Counted from the first letter of the stretch, positions 8,790 through 18,556 are shown. The stretch is 64,000 bases of DNA from Altererythrobacter sp. BO-6 (GCF_011047315.1 NZ_CP049259.1:372001-436000), one strand, 5' to 3'. The notes: a model not told the origin generated them from the letters alone. Program-made: numbers and translations.

Positions 8790-9986
8790 ATGAGCGAACG
8801 ACAATCTCATCCGGTTGCCGGCATTCTGATCGCTATCGCAGCGGGCATAGCCTTGATTGCACTGGGAATCGACGTCTTGCTCGTCAGCGGCGCAGTCCTG
8901 CTGTGGGTGGGTACGCTGTACCTTGCGAGCGCGAGGCCGCCCGCACCCGCGCCGCCGGATCGTTCGGGTGTCATATCCCGCGAGAACGTAGGCGAACTGA
9001 TCGAACATTCTGCAACCCCCTTGCTCTTGCTGGAAAGCGGCAAGGTTGCCGTTGCCAATCGCGCCGCGCAGCGCGTGCTGGGCAAGCATGTCATCGGGCA
9101 GGATGCCCGGATGGCGTTCCGCCAGCCCGAAGCAGTCAAATTGCTCGGCAAGAATCGCAGCGGTACCGCAATCGTGCGCGGACTGGTGCGTCGGCGCGAT
9201 ATCTGGCGCGTCAACCAGCAGGTTATCGGCCCCCATCTTTCCGCGCTTGAACTGATCAACCTGACCGCGGAAGCCGATATCAGCCGCGCGCATACTGATT
9301 TTGTGGCCAATGCCAGCCACGAGCTACGCACACCTCTGGCCTCCATCATCGGTTACGTCGAAACCCTGCAGGAACAGGGCACTTCACTCGATACGGCAAC
9401 GTCCCAGAGATTCCTCGACACCATCCTGCGTGAAGCTAAACGACTGCAATCGCTGGTCAGCGATTTGATGTCGCTGTCGCGGGTCGAAGCCGAAAAGCAT
9501 GACCAGCCAACCGAGGTGATCGAGCTTGCGTCGGTCGTCGAACGTGCCGCGCGCGACGCCGCTGGCGGCGATCGGGCCGAGCGGCTTCAAATCAGTAGCG
9601 AACCACAGCTTCGTATCCGCGGCGATCGGCAGCAGATCGAACAGCTCGTGCGCAATCTGGTCGACAATGCGCTGAAATATGGCAGCCCCGGAACGCCGGT
9701 CTCGGTCGAGGTTGGCGAAACTCAGGATGGCCATGTCAGAATGGCGGTGACCGACCAGGGCGAAGGCATCGCCCCCGAACACCTGCCGCATCTTACCCGC
9801 CGCTTCTATCGGACCGATCCGGGCCGAAGCCGCTCTTCGGGTGGAACCGGGCTCGGTCTTGCTATCGTCAAGCACATTGTCGAACGTCACCGTGGGCGGC
9901 TCGACATCGAAAGCAGGCTGGGCGAAGGAACCTCGGTTGTGGTGCGGATTCCGGCTGTATCTACTGACGCGGACGATTTGTCATGA
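8790..9986 (+). CDS. phoR: Phosphate-regulon sensor histidine kinase PhoR
   Basis: A 398-residue membrane-bound sensor kinase that phosphorylates PhoB when phosphate is scarce. Two hydrophobic helices (about residues 8-46) form a short membrane anchor with no large periplasmic domain, as expected for PhoR. A PAS-like region (LIEHSATPLLLLESGKVAVA) follows. The H-box is FVANASHELRTPLASIIGY, the N-box LVRNLVDNALKYG, G1 TDQGEGIAPEH and G2 GGTGLGLAIVKHI. It heads the pst-pho cluster. The TGA stop overlaps an ATG that opens a 35-codon frame, and a Pho-box-like sequence follows. PhoR senses phosphate through the Pst transporter and PhoU, both encoded downstream. Confidence 0.93.
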   Translation: MSERQSHPVAGILIAIAAGIALIALGIDVLLVSGAVLLWVGTLYLASARPPAPAPPDRSGVISRENVGELIEHSATPLLLLESGKVAVANRAAQRVLGKHVIGQDARMAFRQPEAVKLLGKNRSGTAIVRGLVRRRDIWRVNQQVIGPHLSALELINLTAEADISRAHTDFVANASHELRTPLASIIGYVETLQEQGTSLDTATSQRFLDTILREAKRLQSLVSDLMSLSRVEAEKHDQPTEVIELASVVERAARDAAGGDRAERLQISSEPQLRIRGDRQQIEQLVRNLVDNALKYGSPGTPVSVEVGETQDGHVRMAVTDQGEGIAPEHLPHLTRRFYRTDPGRSRSSGGTGLGLAIVKHIVERHRGRLDIESRLGEGTSVVVRIPAVSTDADDLS

Positions 9987-10090
9987 AACTGTCTTATTTC
10001 TTTAACAATGGCCTCTGCAACCGCATGGGGATTCGCGTTTCCATTCTGTCAGGATCCAGCCTACTCGGGATTGAAACACTCGCTGCCTAA
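9983..10090 (+). other. 35-codon open frame between phoR and pstC (doubtful gene)
   Basis: ATG at 9983 overlaps the phoR stop as ATGA and opens a frame of 35 codons beginning MKLSYFFNNGLC and ending at TAA 10088-10090. In many related clusters pstS sits in this place, and PstS precursors begin with a similar Met-Lys-Leu signal sequence. This frame lacks a proper signal peptide and any PstS motif. It could be a relic or chance. It also contains the candidate Pho box, which argues against coding. Confidence 0.2.
9989..10006 (+). promoter_or_regulatory. Candidate Pho box upstream of pstC
   Basis: CTGTCTT-ATTT-CTTTAAC follows the Pho-box plan of two 7-bp direct repeats with a 4-bp AT-rich spacer (consensus CTGTCAT repeated). 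The first half matches 6 of 7 positions; the second is weak. It is 153 bp upstream of the pstC start and just after the phoR stop. Confidence 0.35.
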
Positions 10091-10158
10091 GGGCAATCTC
10101 CGGCGCAGTCTCATAGCCGGGCGTTTTGAACGTAAATACAGGGCATTTCAGCCAGCCA

Positions 10159-11544
10159 ATGACGTCGATTACCCTGCTCTTGATTGCCTTTGGCCTGGCA
10201 TTGGCCGGATGGCTTGCGGCGCGTGCCCGCGCCTGGAGTTTCCAGCGCGAGACCGATGCAAGGCGCCTGGCTGCACGCCCCAACTATCATGGCTGGTATG
10301 TGGCGCTGTGGATTGCGGTGCCCTTGCTGGCATTCACCGTTCTGTGGTCGCTGATTGAGCCGGCGCTTATCCTGCAAAGCGTGCTGGCGTCCCCCGCAGC
10401 GCAAAGCCTGCCCGCCTTCGGTTTCGAGCGGGACGCGATCCTGGCCGAAGCCAAGGCCGCAGCGATCAGTGGAAATTTGTCCCTGTTCAATCCGGCCGCT
10501 GAAAGCCTGGTCGCGCCCTATGTCCAAGCGATTCAGAAATATCGCCTGATCGGCATTGGCGTCGCCGCCGCCATCGCACTGGTGGCCGGGACCTTTTCTT
10601 TCCTGCGGGTGAAACCGGATTTCACCGCACGGACCCGGGTTGAACGGACGGTCATGATCGTTCTGCTGCTGGCATCACTGGTAGCGATCCTCACCACCTT
10701 CGGGATTTTCGCCAGCCTGGTTTTCGAGACGGTGCGCTTCTTCGGCATGGTGTCGCCGATCGATTTCCTGTTCGGGACTTTCTGGGGTCCTGACCCGATG
10801 AGTAATCCGGACAATCCCGATCCGACTCGCTACGGCGCAATTCCGCTGTTCTGGGGCACGATCTACATCGGGGCAATCATCGCCATGATCGTGGCGATCC
10901 CGCTCGGGCTGATGAGCGCGATCTACTTGACGCAATATGCCGATCCGCGGGTGCGCGCATGGCTAAAGCCGGCGCTAGAGATCCTCGCGGGCGTGCCCAC
11001 CGTGGTGTACGGCTATTTCGCAGCGCTCACCGTTGCCCCGGCCATCCGCGATGCAGCGGTCGCGGTCGGGATCAGTAGCGCCTCCAGCGAAAGCGCGCTC
11101 GCTGCAGGCGTAGTCATGGGTGTGATGATTATTCCTTTCGTTTCCTCCATGGCGGATGACAGCATTGCCGCCGTGCCAAGCGCCATGCGCGATGGCAGCC
11201 TGGCACTTGGCGCAACCACGTCTGAAACCATCCGCCGTGTGATCGTGCCCGCTGCCCTGCCGGGTATCGTTGGCGGCGTCATGCTGGCAATCAGCCGGGC
11301 AATCGGTGAAACCATGATCGTGGTGATGGCTGCGGGTGCAGCCGCCAATCTCACGGCCAATCCGCTGGAGGCGATGACTACTGTCACCTTCCAGATCGTT
11401 GCCATGCTCACCGGCGAAGGCAGTTTCGACCATCCGGCCACGCTCAGCGCCTTTGCGCTGGGCCTGGTCCTTTTCCTCGTGACGCTGGCGCTCAACTTTG
11501 TCGCGCTGCGCGTCGTCAAGCGGTTCCGCGAAGCTTATGAGTGA
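10159..11544 (+). CDS. pstC: Phosphate ABC transporter permease PstC
   Basis: An inner-membrane permease subunit of the high-affinity phosphate importer, 461 residues. This is longer than the roughly 320 of enterobacterial PstC because of an extended N-terminal region: one helix, then a polar loop at about residues 60-130. The core contains IDFLFGTFWGPD, GTIYIGAIIAMIVAIPLGL, the EAA-like loop RDGSLALGATTSETIRRVIV-type sequence, and GGVMLAISRAIGETMIVVMA. An upstream GTG (10126) is in frame, but the ATG at 10159 begins directly with the first helix (MTSITLLLIAFGLALAGW). Its stop overlaps the start of pstA by 8 nt. No pstS gene lies beside it. Confidence 0.93.
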   Translation: MTSITLLLIAFGLALAGWLAARARAWSFQRETDARRLAARPNYHGWYVALWIAVPLLAFTVLWSLIEPALILQSVLASPAAQSLPAFGFERDAILAEAKAAAISGNLSLFNPAAESLVAPYVQAIQKYRLIGIGVAAAIALVAGTFSFLRVKPDFTARTRVERTVMIVLLLASLVAILTTFGIFASLVFETVRFFGMVSPIDFLFGTFWGPDPMSNPDNPDPTRYGAIPLFWGTIYIGAIIAMIVAIPLGLMSAIYLTQYADPRVRAWLKPALEILAGVPTVVYGYFAALTVAPAIRDAAVAVGISSASSESALAAGVVMGVMIIPFVSSMADDSIAAVPSAMRDGSLALGATTSETIRRVIVPAALPGIVGGVMLAISRAIGETMIVVMAAGAAANLTANPLEAMTTVTFQIVAMLTGEGSFDHPATLSAFALGLVLFLVTLALNFVALRVVKRFREAYE

Positions 11545-12805
11545 CGCTGTGATCAACGAAACCGGCATGGCGCCAACCCGCACCGAAGCGTTCCGCAAGC
11601 GGCTGGAAAGGCGCTATGCGTCCGAGCGGCGTTTCAAGCTTGCCGGCCTAAGCGCTGTCCTGATTTCAGTGGCAGTGCTGATCTTCCTGCTCGGCAACAT
11701 GACGTACAACGGGCTCGGCGGGTTCCAGCGTGCCGAACTCGAAGTCACGATCGATTTTCCCGCATCGGGCATTTCGGGCGATGCCAGCACGCTGACCGAA
11801 GAAGGCGGTCTCCAGGCCCTGCAAATCCAGGGGCTGCCCGATGTCGTGGCATTTTACGCCGAACAGTCGCTTGGTGCGGAAGCTGCCGCCGGAGTGAGCG
11901 ACGAAGCCTGGCGAGATGTTGCCGCACAGCTGATCGATAATCCGCAATTGCTCCAGGGCAGCCATACCTTCAGCCTGCCTGCCACCGATAATCTGGCATC
12001 GGGATTGAAGAACGAAGGCTCGGCTGAAATGCAGGCCCTTGCTGACCGGCTCGAAGCCGAAGGCAAGCTCTCCAGCAATTTCGATCCCGGATTCCTCGCT
12101 CGGGCAGACGCCACCAGCCCGCAAAAGGTCGGCATCTGGGGTGCTCTGAAGGGTTCGATCCTGACCATGATCGTGACGCTGCTGCTGGCCTTCCCGATCG
12201 GCGTGCTGGCGGCGCTCTACCTCGAGGAATACGCCCCCAAGAACCGCTGGACCGATCTGATCGAGGTTTCGATCAACAATCTTGCTGCGGTGCCATCGAT
12301 CATCTTCGGCTTGCTTGGCCTGGCAGTGTTCCTCTGGATGTTCCCGAATTTCCGTTCCGCGCCGCTGATCGGCGGGATGACACTCGCCTTGATGACCATG
12401 CCCGTGATCGTGATTTCCGGACGTAACGCGATCAAGGCAGTTCCCCCCTCGATCCGCGACGGCGCGCTGGCAATCGGCGCATCGCCGGTCCAGGTGGTGT
12501 TCCATCATGTGCTGCCGCTCGCCCTGCCCGGCATTCTTACCGGTACCATCATCGGCATGGCCCGCGCGCTTGGCGAAACCGCGCCGCTGCTGATGATCGG
12601 CATGCGCGCCTTTGTTGCCAGCCCGCCCGACGGCTTCACATCGCCCGCAACCGTGCTGCCGGTGCAGATCTTCCTGTGGTCCGATGAAATCGACCGCGGT
12701 TTCGTCGAGCGCACCAGCGCGGCGATCATTATCCTGTTGCTGTTCCTCTTGCTGATGAACGGCCTCGCAATCTACCTCCGCAACAAATTCGAGAAGAAGT
12801 GGTGA
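11537..12805 (+). CDS. pstA: Phosphate ABC transporter permease PstA
   Basis: Second permease of the Pst importer, 422 residues. The N-terminal part, with one helix and then a soluble insertion of about 150 residues ([20 protein letters not shown] onwards), corresponds to the DUF3333-type extension common in alphaproteobacteria. The permease core follows: [20 protein letters not shown], the EAA loop [20 protein letters not shown], and [20 protein letters not shown]. The start is the ATG at 11537, overlapping the pstC stop by 8 nt; frames extending further upstream lie inside pstC. The pstB GTG start lies inside its last codons, so translation is coupled. Confidence 0.93.
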   Translation: MSDAVINETGMAPTRTEAFRKRLERRYASERRFKLAGLSAVLISVAVLIFLLGNMTYNGLGGFQRAELEVTIDFPASGISGDASTLTEEGGLQALQIQGLPDVVAFYAEQSLGAEAAAGVSDEAWRDVAAQLIDNPQLLQGSHTFSLPATDNLASGLKNEGSAEMQALADRLEAEGKLSSNFDPGFLARADATSPQKVGIWGALKGSILTMIVTLLLAFPIGVLAALYLEEYAPKNRWTDLIEVSINNLAAVPSIIFGLLGLAVFLWMFPNFRSAPLIGGMTLALMTMPVIVISGRNAIKAVPPSIRDGALAIGASPVQVVFHHVLPLALPGILTGTIIGMARALGETAPLLMIGMRAFVASPPDGFTSPATVLPVQIFLWSDEIDRGFVERTSAAIIILLLFLLLMNGLAIYLRNKFEKKW

Positions 12806-13590
12806 CAGCAATCCATCCCAACCTCGAGGTCGCTGACCCGAAAATGCGCGCCGTGGACGTGTCCGTCTACTATGGCGACAAGCGGGCGATCGACAATGTC
12901 TCGATCGATATCCCTGGACGGTTCGTCACCGCCTTTATCGGCCCGTCGGGCTGCGGAAAGTCGACTTTCCTGCGCGCCCTCAACCGCATGAATGACACGA
13001 TCCCTAGTGCGCGCGTCGAAGGCACGATCGAACTCGACGGCGAAGATATCTATCGTTCCGGCATGGACGTGGTGCAGCTGCGCGCGCGCGTGGGCATGGT
13101 GTTCCAGAAGCCCAACCCGTTCCCCAAGACGATCTACGAAAACATAGCCTACGGCCCGCGGATTCATGGCCTCGCAGAAACCAAGGATCAGCTCGACGAG
13201 GTGGTTGAGCGCTCGCTCACCCGCGCCGGCCTGTGGGAAGAGGTCAAGGACCGACTTCAGGATAGCGGCACCGCGCTTTCAGGTGGCCAGCAGCAACGCC
13301 TATGCATTGCGCGCGCGATCGCGGTCGATCCGGAAGTCATCCTGATGGACGAGCCGTGCTCGGCGCTTGACCCGATCGCAACGGCCAAGATCGAGGAACT
13401 GATCGCCGAACTGACCGATCGCTATGCCATCGTGATCGTCACGCACTCGATGCAGCAGGCAGCGCGCGTATCGCAGCGCACGGCATTCTTCCACCTTGGC
13501 AAGATGGTGGAATACGGCCAGACTTCCGACATATTCACCAATCCTATCGAAGAACGGACCAAGGATTACATCACAGGGCGGTACGGATAA
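12799..13590 (+). CDS. pstB: Phosphate ABC transporter ATP-binding protein PstB
   Basis: ATPase of the Pst importer, 263 residues. Walker A is GPSGCGKS at residues 48-55, followed by a Q-loop in [20 protein letters not shown]. The ABC signature is [15 protein letters not shown], Walker [14 protein letters not shown], and the H-loop [12 protein letters not shown]. All are intact. It starts with GTG at 12799 (or the adjacent GTG 12802), with a purine-rich GAGAAGAAG stretch just before it inside pstA. Its TAA shares one base with the phoU ATG. It also relays phosphate status to PhoR via PhoU. Confidence 0.97.
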   Translation: MVTAIHPNLEVADPKMRAVDVSVYYGDKRAIDNVSIDIPGRFVTAFIGPSGCGKSTFLRALNRMNDTIPSARVEGTIELDGEDIYRSGMDVVQLRARVGMVFQKPNPFPKTIYENIAYGPRIHGLAETKDQLDEVVERSLTRAGLWEEVKDRLQDSGTALSGGQQQRLCIARAIAVDPEVILMDEPCSALDPIATAKIEELIAELTDRYAIVIVTHSMQQAARVSQRTAFFHLGKMVEYGQTSDIFTNPIEERTKDYITGRYG

Positions 13591-14258
13591 TGGCCGAACA
13601 CACAGTCAAGGCATTCGACGAAGACATTACCCGTCTGCGCGGGTTGATCGCGGAAATGGGCGGCCTGGCCGAGGTCGCGCTGCAGGAGGCGCTCGACGCG
13701 CTGGTGCGCGGCGACGAGGAACTCGGCAACAAGATCGTTGCGCGCGACAAGAAGATCGATGCGCTCGAAATGGAAGTCGACAAGCTGGCGGTTCGGGTGA
13801 TTGCCTTGCGCGCGCCAATGGCGGACGACCTGCGCGAGGTGATCGCCGCGCTGAAGATCGCCGGCGTGGTCGAACGGATCGGCGACTATTCGAAGAATAT
13901 CGCCAAGCGCGTCGGCGATATCGAGGATCGCAAGCGTTTCGAACCGCTGACCCTGCTGCCGGCGATGGGCGAACTGGCGGCCGAGATGGTCCATGACGTG
14001 CTGACCGCCTATGCCGCGCGCGACCCCGAGCTGGCGCGCGAGGTGATCGCGGCCGACGCCAAGGTCGATGCCTTCTATGACAGCATTTTCCGCAATCTTG
14101 TGAGCCACATGGTTGAGAATCCTTCGACCATTTCGAGCGCCGCGCAGCTGCTGTTCGTCGCCCGCAATATCGAACGGATCGGCGACCATGCCACCAATGT
14201 CGCCGAAATGGTGCATTTTGCCGCCACGGGCACATATCCGCCCGATCATGACGACTGA
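13590..14258 (+). CDS. phoU: Phosphate signalling protein PhoU
   Basis: A 222-residue all-helical protein made of two PhoU repeats. It restrains PhoR and tunes Pst activity when phosphate is plentiful. The repeats are recognisable from VIALRAPMADDLREVIAALK, VERIGDYSKNIAKRV, and in the second half ISSAAQLLFVARNIERIGDHATNVAEM; each carries the conserved E/R-IGD metal-binding pattern. The gene overlaps pstB by a single base. A 69-bp gap with a candidate Pho box separates it from phoB. Confidence 0.96.
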   Translation: MAEHTVKAFDEDITRLRGLIAEMGGLAEVALQEALDALVRGDEELGNKIVARDKKIDALEMEVDKLAVRVIALRAPMADDLREVIAALKIAGVVERIGDYSKNIAKRVGDIEDRKRFEPLTLLPAMGELAAEMVHDVLTAYAARDPELAREVIAADAKVDAFYDSIFRNLVSHMVENPSTISSAAQLLFVARNIERIGDHATNVAEMVHFAATGTYPPDHDD

Positions 14259-14265
14259 CATCAAT

Positions 14266-14283
14266 CTGTCTTGAAAGTGACAT
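14266..14283 (+). promoter_or_regulatory. Candidate Pho box upstream of phoB
   Basis: CTGTCTT-GAAA-GTGACAT matches the 7-4-7 Pho-box plan with 11 of 14 repeat positions against CTGTCAT twice. It lies 45 bp before the phoB start in the phoU-phoB gap, where an autoregulatory promoter would make sense. Confidence 0.45.
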
Positions 14284-14327
14284 AAGGCAGGGTCGAAGTC
14301 GCGCAGCAAAAGGAGCGAAGCGCCACA

Positions 14328-15017
14328 ATGTCCGCCGCCAAACTGTTGCTTGTCGAAGACGATCCTTCCCTGTCCGAACTGCTGGAATATCGCTTCCAGA
14401 ACGAAGGTTATGACGTGCGCTGCACCGCCGATGGCGATGAGGCGCTGATTCTGGCTGCCGAAGACACGCCTGACCTGATTATCCTCGACTGGATGATCGA
14501 AGGCACCAGCGGGATCGAGGTTTGCCGCCGCTTGCGGCGCGACAAGCAGACATCGCATGTGCCGATCATCATGCTGACCGCACGCGAATCCGAGGATGAC
14601 CGGGTACGCGGGTTGGAAACCGGCGCCGACGACTATCTCACCAAGCCGTTTAGCCCGCGCGAGTTGCTGGCGCGCGTGGCCGCCGTGATGCGGCGGATCC
14701 GTCCGGCGCTGGCCGGCGAAACCGTGACTGTGGGTGATCTCAAGCTCGATCCGGTTGCGCACAAGGTGCAGCGGCGCGGCAAGGACCTGAAATTGGGCCC
14801 GACCGAATATCGCCTGCTCAAGTTTTTCATGGAAAGCCCGGGCCGGGTATTCAGCCGCGGGCAATTGCTCGATGCTGTGTGGGGTACCGGCAGCGATATC
14901 GAATTGCGCACGGTTGACGTGCATATCCGCCGGTTGCGCAAGGCGATCGAGATTGACGGGGTGAAGGATCCGATCCGGACGGTGCGTTCGGCCGGTTACG
15001 CGCTTGAGGCGGTGTAA
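14328..15017 (+). CDS. phoB: Phosphate-regulon response regulator PhoB
   Basis: An OmpR/PhoB-family response regulator of 229 residues. Its receiver domain has acidic pocket residues E10-D12 and the phosphoacceptor D54 in IILDWM, with MLTARE and the conserved Lys in DDYLTKPFSPREL. The winged-helix DNA-binding domain carries GPTEYRLLKFFMESPGRVFSR and RTVDVHIRRLRKAIE. An AAGGAG ribosome-binding site precedes the ATG. It activates pst and other phosphate-starvation genes when phosphorylated by PhoR. It closes the cluster and converges on dnaE2. Confidence 0.96.
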   Translation: MSAAKLLLVEDDPSLSELLEYRFQNEGYDVRCTADGDEALILAAEDTPDLIILDWMIEGTSGIEVCRRLRRDKQTSHVPIIMLTARESEDDRVRGLETGADDYLTKPFSPRELLARVAAVMRRIRPALAGETVTVGDLKLDPVAHKVQRRGKDLKLGPTEYRLLKFFMESPGRVFSRGQLLDAVWGTGSDIELRTVDVHIRRLRKAIEIDGVKDPIRTVRSAGYALEAV

Positions 15018-15026
15018 CCCCTCAAC

Positions 15027-18000
15027 TCAGTGAAAATCGCGCGATTTGGGCAATATCCGCAGGTTGCGGGGATGGCCGCGGCTTGGCGGCGGTCGCTCGC
15101 CATGGAGGTCGCGCGGTTTCACGGTTAGCGGCTTGCGCGTGCTGAGCGGGCTGCTGACATGATCGGCCCGGGCGACCGGGGACGAGAGCAGGTCATCAGC
15201 CAGGCCATAGAGCGCGTCGGTGGCATCGGTCAGGTGCTGGGCGATCACATGGATCACCTCGTCGTCATATTCGACCCGCCCCCGCACTTCCATCAGCCGC
15301 GCGCCCATGATCACGCGGCGCTGTTTCTCCATCAGATCGGGCCAGATCACCAGGTTCGCCACCCCGGTCTCGTCTTCCAGCGTGATGAAGCACACCCCCT
15401 TGGCGCTGCCGGGGCGTTGGCGGATCAGCACCAGCCCGCCAATCTGCACCATGCTGCGGAATTTGCGTTCCCTGAGATCGCAGGCGCGCACAAAGCCGCG
15501 CTCGGCCAGTGAGGCGCGCAGGAAGGCCATAGGGTGCGCCTTCAGGCTGAGCCGCGTGGTCTGGTAATCGTTCACAACTTCCTCGCTCAGCGGCATTTGC
15601 GGTAATTGCGTGCGCCCCTTCTCCGCCCCTTCGTCCCGCTCGGCTGCTGCCTGGAACAGCGGCAAGTCGGGCGCCGCGATCAGGCTGCGCGCGTCCCACA
15701 AGGCCTGCCGCCGCGACAATCCCAGCGAAGTGAAGCAATCAGCACTGGCGAGCCGTTCGATATGCGCCGGTGAGAGCCCGGCCCGCTCACGCAGTTCCGC
15801 CACATCGCGGAACGCGCCGCCCCCAGCCCGCGCTGCCACGATCCGCGCCGCGACATGCTCGGGCAGGCCATCGACCTGGCGCAGGCCAATCCGCATGGCG
15901 ATGTTCTGCCCCGCCCCCTCCAGCGTGTTGTCCCACATGGAGTGGTTTACATCCGCCGGCAGCACTTCGACCCCATGCTCGCGCGCGTCGCGCACGATCT
16001 GCGCCGGGGCATAGAATCCCATCGGCTGCGAATTCAGCAGCGCGCAGGCGAAGGCTGCGGGGAAATGGCATTTGAGCCAGCTGGAAACATAGACGAGGTG
16101 CGCGAAGCTCGCGGCGTGGCTCTCGGGAAAGCCGTATTCGCCGAATCCCTTGATCTGGTTGAAGCAGCGTGCGGCGAAATCGGGGTCATAGCCGCGTGCG
16201 ACCATGCGCCCGACCATCATGTCCTCCAGCTCGTGCACCATGCCGCGGCTGCGGAAGGTGGCCATCGCCTTGCGCAAACGGTTGGCTTCGACCGAGGAGA
16301 ATTTTGCCGCATCGAGCGCGATCTTCATCGCCTGTTCCTGGAAGATCGGGACGCCCAGCGTGCGCGCAAGGATGCTGGAGAGCTCGTCAGGCGGGCCGTG
16401 CTCGGGCGCAGGCGCAGGGATCTGTACGGGCTCCGCCCCCCGCCGCCGTTTGAGATAGGGATGCACCATGTCGCCCTGGATCGGGCCGGGCCGCACAATC
16501 GCGACCTGGATAACGAGGTCATAGAATTCGCGCGGGCGCAGCCGCGGCAGCATGTTCATCTGCGCACGGCTTTCGACCTGGAACACGCCGAGCGAATCCC
16601 CACACCGCAGCATCGCGTAGGTTTCGGGATCCTCACGCGGCACCGTCGCCAGCGTCAGTTCGCGGCCATGATGCGCCTCCAGCAGGTCAAAGCACTTCTT
16701 GATGCAGGTCAGCATGCCCAGCGCCAGTACGTCCACCTTGAGGATGCCGAGCGCTTCGATATCGTCCTTGTCCCATTCGATGAAGCTGCGATCGGGCATC
16801 GCGCCATTGCCGATCGGCACAGTCTCCGTCAGCGCGCCTTCGGTGAGGATGAAGCCGCCAACATGCTGGGAAAGGTGGCGCGGCATGCCGATCATCTGCT
16901 CAGCCAGCGTGATCACGCGCCTGAGGTGCGGATCGGTGATGTCCATGCCAGTCTCGGCGACATGCTTCTCGCCGATCTCGCGCCCGTAACTGCCCCACAC
17001 GGTGCGGGCGAGCGCGCTGGTAACGTCTTCGGAAAGGCCCATCGCCTTGCCCACTTCGCGGATCGCCATGCGCGGGCGATAGTGGATCACCGTCGCGGTC
17101 AGCCCGGCGCGGTGGCGACCATATTTGCGGTAGATATACTGGATCACCTCCTCGCGCCGCTCGTGCTCGAAATCGACGTCGATATCGGGCGGCTCCTTGC
17201 GCTCTTCGGAGATGAAGCGATCGAACAGCAGCTGGTGCTTGGCCGGGTCGACGGATGTGATCTCGAGGCAATAGCACACCGCGCTGTTCGCCGCGCTTCC
17301 CCGCCCCTGGCACAGGATCGGCGGATCGACGCTGCGCGCGTAATCGACGATGTCTTTGATGGTGAGGAAATAGCGCGCAAGATCGAGCTTGCCGATCAGC
17401 GCCAGCTCGCGCTTCAGCGTGTCGCATACGGTTTCCGGAACACCTTCCGGATAACGTCGCTTGGCCCCTGCCCAGGTCTCGCTTTCAAGGAATTGCTGCG
17501 GCGTCATGCCGTCCGGATAAATCTCTTCGGGATATTCGTAACGCAGCTCGTCCAGGCTGAACTCGCAGGCATCGGCTACCGCGCGCGTGGCGGCGATCGC
17601 GTGGGGCCAGCGCTGGAAAAGGCGCTGCATCTCTTCAGGCGACTTCAGGTGTCGCTCGGCATTGGCGTGGAGCAGATACCCGGCCCGCGCGACCGTGGTC
17701 TTGTGGCGGATCGCGGTCATCACATCCTGCAGCGGGCGCTTGTCGGGCGTCGCGTAATGCACGTCATTGGTGGCAAGCAGGGTGAGCCCGTTCGCGCGGG
17801 CCAGCGCATCGAGCCGATCGATCCGCGCCACATCGCCGCCGCGATAGAGATAGCTCGCGGCAAGGTGGCGCAAGGTGGGAAGACCGGCCACAAGATGCGG
17901 CAACAGCTCGACGAATTGCCCGGAAACCGTTTCCGGCAGTTCGCGGCCATCAAGCGCGATCACATTGTTCGCCCATGCAGGCATCGTGAATTCCGCTTCC

Positions 18001-18500
18001 AGATCATCGGGAGGCACCAGGATTAATTGCACGCCTTCACTGTGTCCGGCGAGCATCGACAGCGAAATCTCGCAGGTGCCCTTTTCCTGCCACTCGCCAT
18101 CCAGCGTCTGCATCCGCCCGGAACTGATCAACCGGCACAGGCGCCCATAGGCGGCACGGTCCTGCGGATAGGCCAGGAAGGCTAACCGTTGACCCTGCGG
18201 GTCAGCTTCGCTTCCGACCGTTTCGATCCGCGTGCCGATAACAGGCCGCAACTTGAGCGCCTTTGCCTCGGTGTGGATGCGCACCACGCCGGCCATAGTA
18301 TTGGCATCGGCGATGCCCACTGCGTCATAGCCGAGCGCGCGGGCCTGGCTGACCAGGTCGACCGGGTCCGACGCGCCGCGCAGGAAGCTGAAGCAACTCG
18401 CCAGCCCCAGTTCGACAAACGGCGCGTGCGCAGGTGGAGCAAGCGCATCAGAGTCAATCTCGACCCGGCGTTTGGCAGGTATCAGCGGTGCATCGGGCAT
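15027..18500 (-). CDS. dnaE2: Error-prone DNA polymerase III alpha DnaE2 (ImuC)
   Basis: Catalytic subunit of the SOS mutasome, performing translesion synthesis together with ImuA and ImuB; 1157 residues. The N-terminal PHP domain starts FVELGLASCFSFLRGASDPVD. The C-family polymerase active site is PDIDVDFEHERR, with RGSAANSAVCY and a fingers/palm region including GDSLGVFQVESRAQM and NQIKGFGEYGFPESHAASFA. A helix-hairpin-helix and a C-terminal OB domain (VCFITLEDETGVANLVIW) complete it. That domain order is the DnaE2 form, lacking the clamp-binding tail of DnaE1. A LexA box lies 42 bp upstream. It is on the same strand as imuA-imuB but separated from them by a PilZ gene. Confidence 0.96.
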   Translation of the reverse strand: MPDAPLIPAKRRVEIDSDALAPPAHAPFVELGLASCFSFLRGASDPVDLVSQARALGYDAVGIADANTMAGVVRIHTEAKALKLRPVIGTRIETVGSEADPQGQRLAFLAYPQDRAAYGRLCRLISSGRMQTLDGEWQEKGTCEISLSMLAGHSEGVQLILVPPDDLEAEFTMPAWANNVIALDGRELPETVSGQFVELLPHLVAGLPTLRHLAASYLYRGGDVARIDRLDALARANGLTLLATNDVHYATPDKRPLQDVMTAIRHKTTVARAGYLLHANAERHLKSPEEMQRLFQRWPHAIAATRAVADACEFSLDELRYEYPEEIYPDGMTPQQFLESETWAGAKRRYPEGVPETVCDTLKRELALIGKLDLARYFLTIKDIVDYARSVDPPILCQGRGSAANSAVCYCLEITSVDPAKHQLLFDRFISEERKEPPDIDVDFEHERREEVIQYIYRKYGRHRAGLTATVIHYRPRMAIREVGKAMGLSEDVTSALARTVWGSYGREIGEKHVAETGMDITDPHLRRVITLAEQMIGMPRHLSQHVGGFILTEGALTETVPIGNGAMPDRSFIEWDKDDIEALGILKVDVLALGMLTCIKKCFDLLEAHHGRELTLATVPREDPETYAMLRCGDSLGVFQVESRAQMNMLPRLRPREFYDLVIQVAIVRPGPIQGDMVHPYLKRRRGAEPVQIPAPAPEHGPPDELSSILARTLGVPIFQEQAMKIALDAAKFSSVEANRLRKAMATFRSRGMVHELEDMMVGRMVARGYDPDFAARCFNQIKGFGEYGFPESHAASFAHLVYVSSWLKCHFPAAFACALLNSQPMGFYAPAQIVRDAREHGVEVLPADVNHSMWDNTLEGAGQNIAMRIGLRQVDGLPEHVAARIVAARAGGGAFRDVAELRERAGLSPAHIERLASADCFTSLGLSRRQALWDARSLIAAPDLPLFQAAAERDEGAEKGRTQLPQMPLSEEVVNDYQTTRLSLKAHPMAFLRASLAERGFVRACDLRERKFRSMVQIGGLVLIRQRPGSAKGVCFITLEDETGVANLVIWPDLMEKQRRVIMGARLMEVRGRVEYDDEVIHVIAQHLTDATDALYGLADDLLSSPVARADHVSSPLSTRKPLTVKPRDLHGERPPPSRGHPRNLRILPKSRDFH

Positions 18501-18541
18501 GGTTCACACAAGGCCGGTCGCGCAAATTCAACCGAACTCAT

Positions 18542-18556
18542 GTTCACTATATGTTC
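18542..18556 (-). promoter_or_regulatory. LexA (SOS) box upstream of dnaE2
   Basis: GTTC-ACTATAT-GTTC is a perfect match to the alphaproteobacterial LexA operator GTTC-N7-GTTC. It sits 42 bp upstream of the dnaE2 start in an otherwise empty gap. Confidence 0.92.

Noticed and set aside
15855..18026. A 723-codon open frame on the plus strand
   Set aside because: It lies antisense to dnaE2, and its translation is a low-complexity mirror of a GC-rich gene with no family motifs. The minus strand clearly encodes DnaE2.
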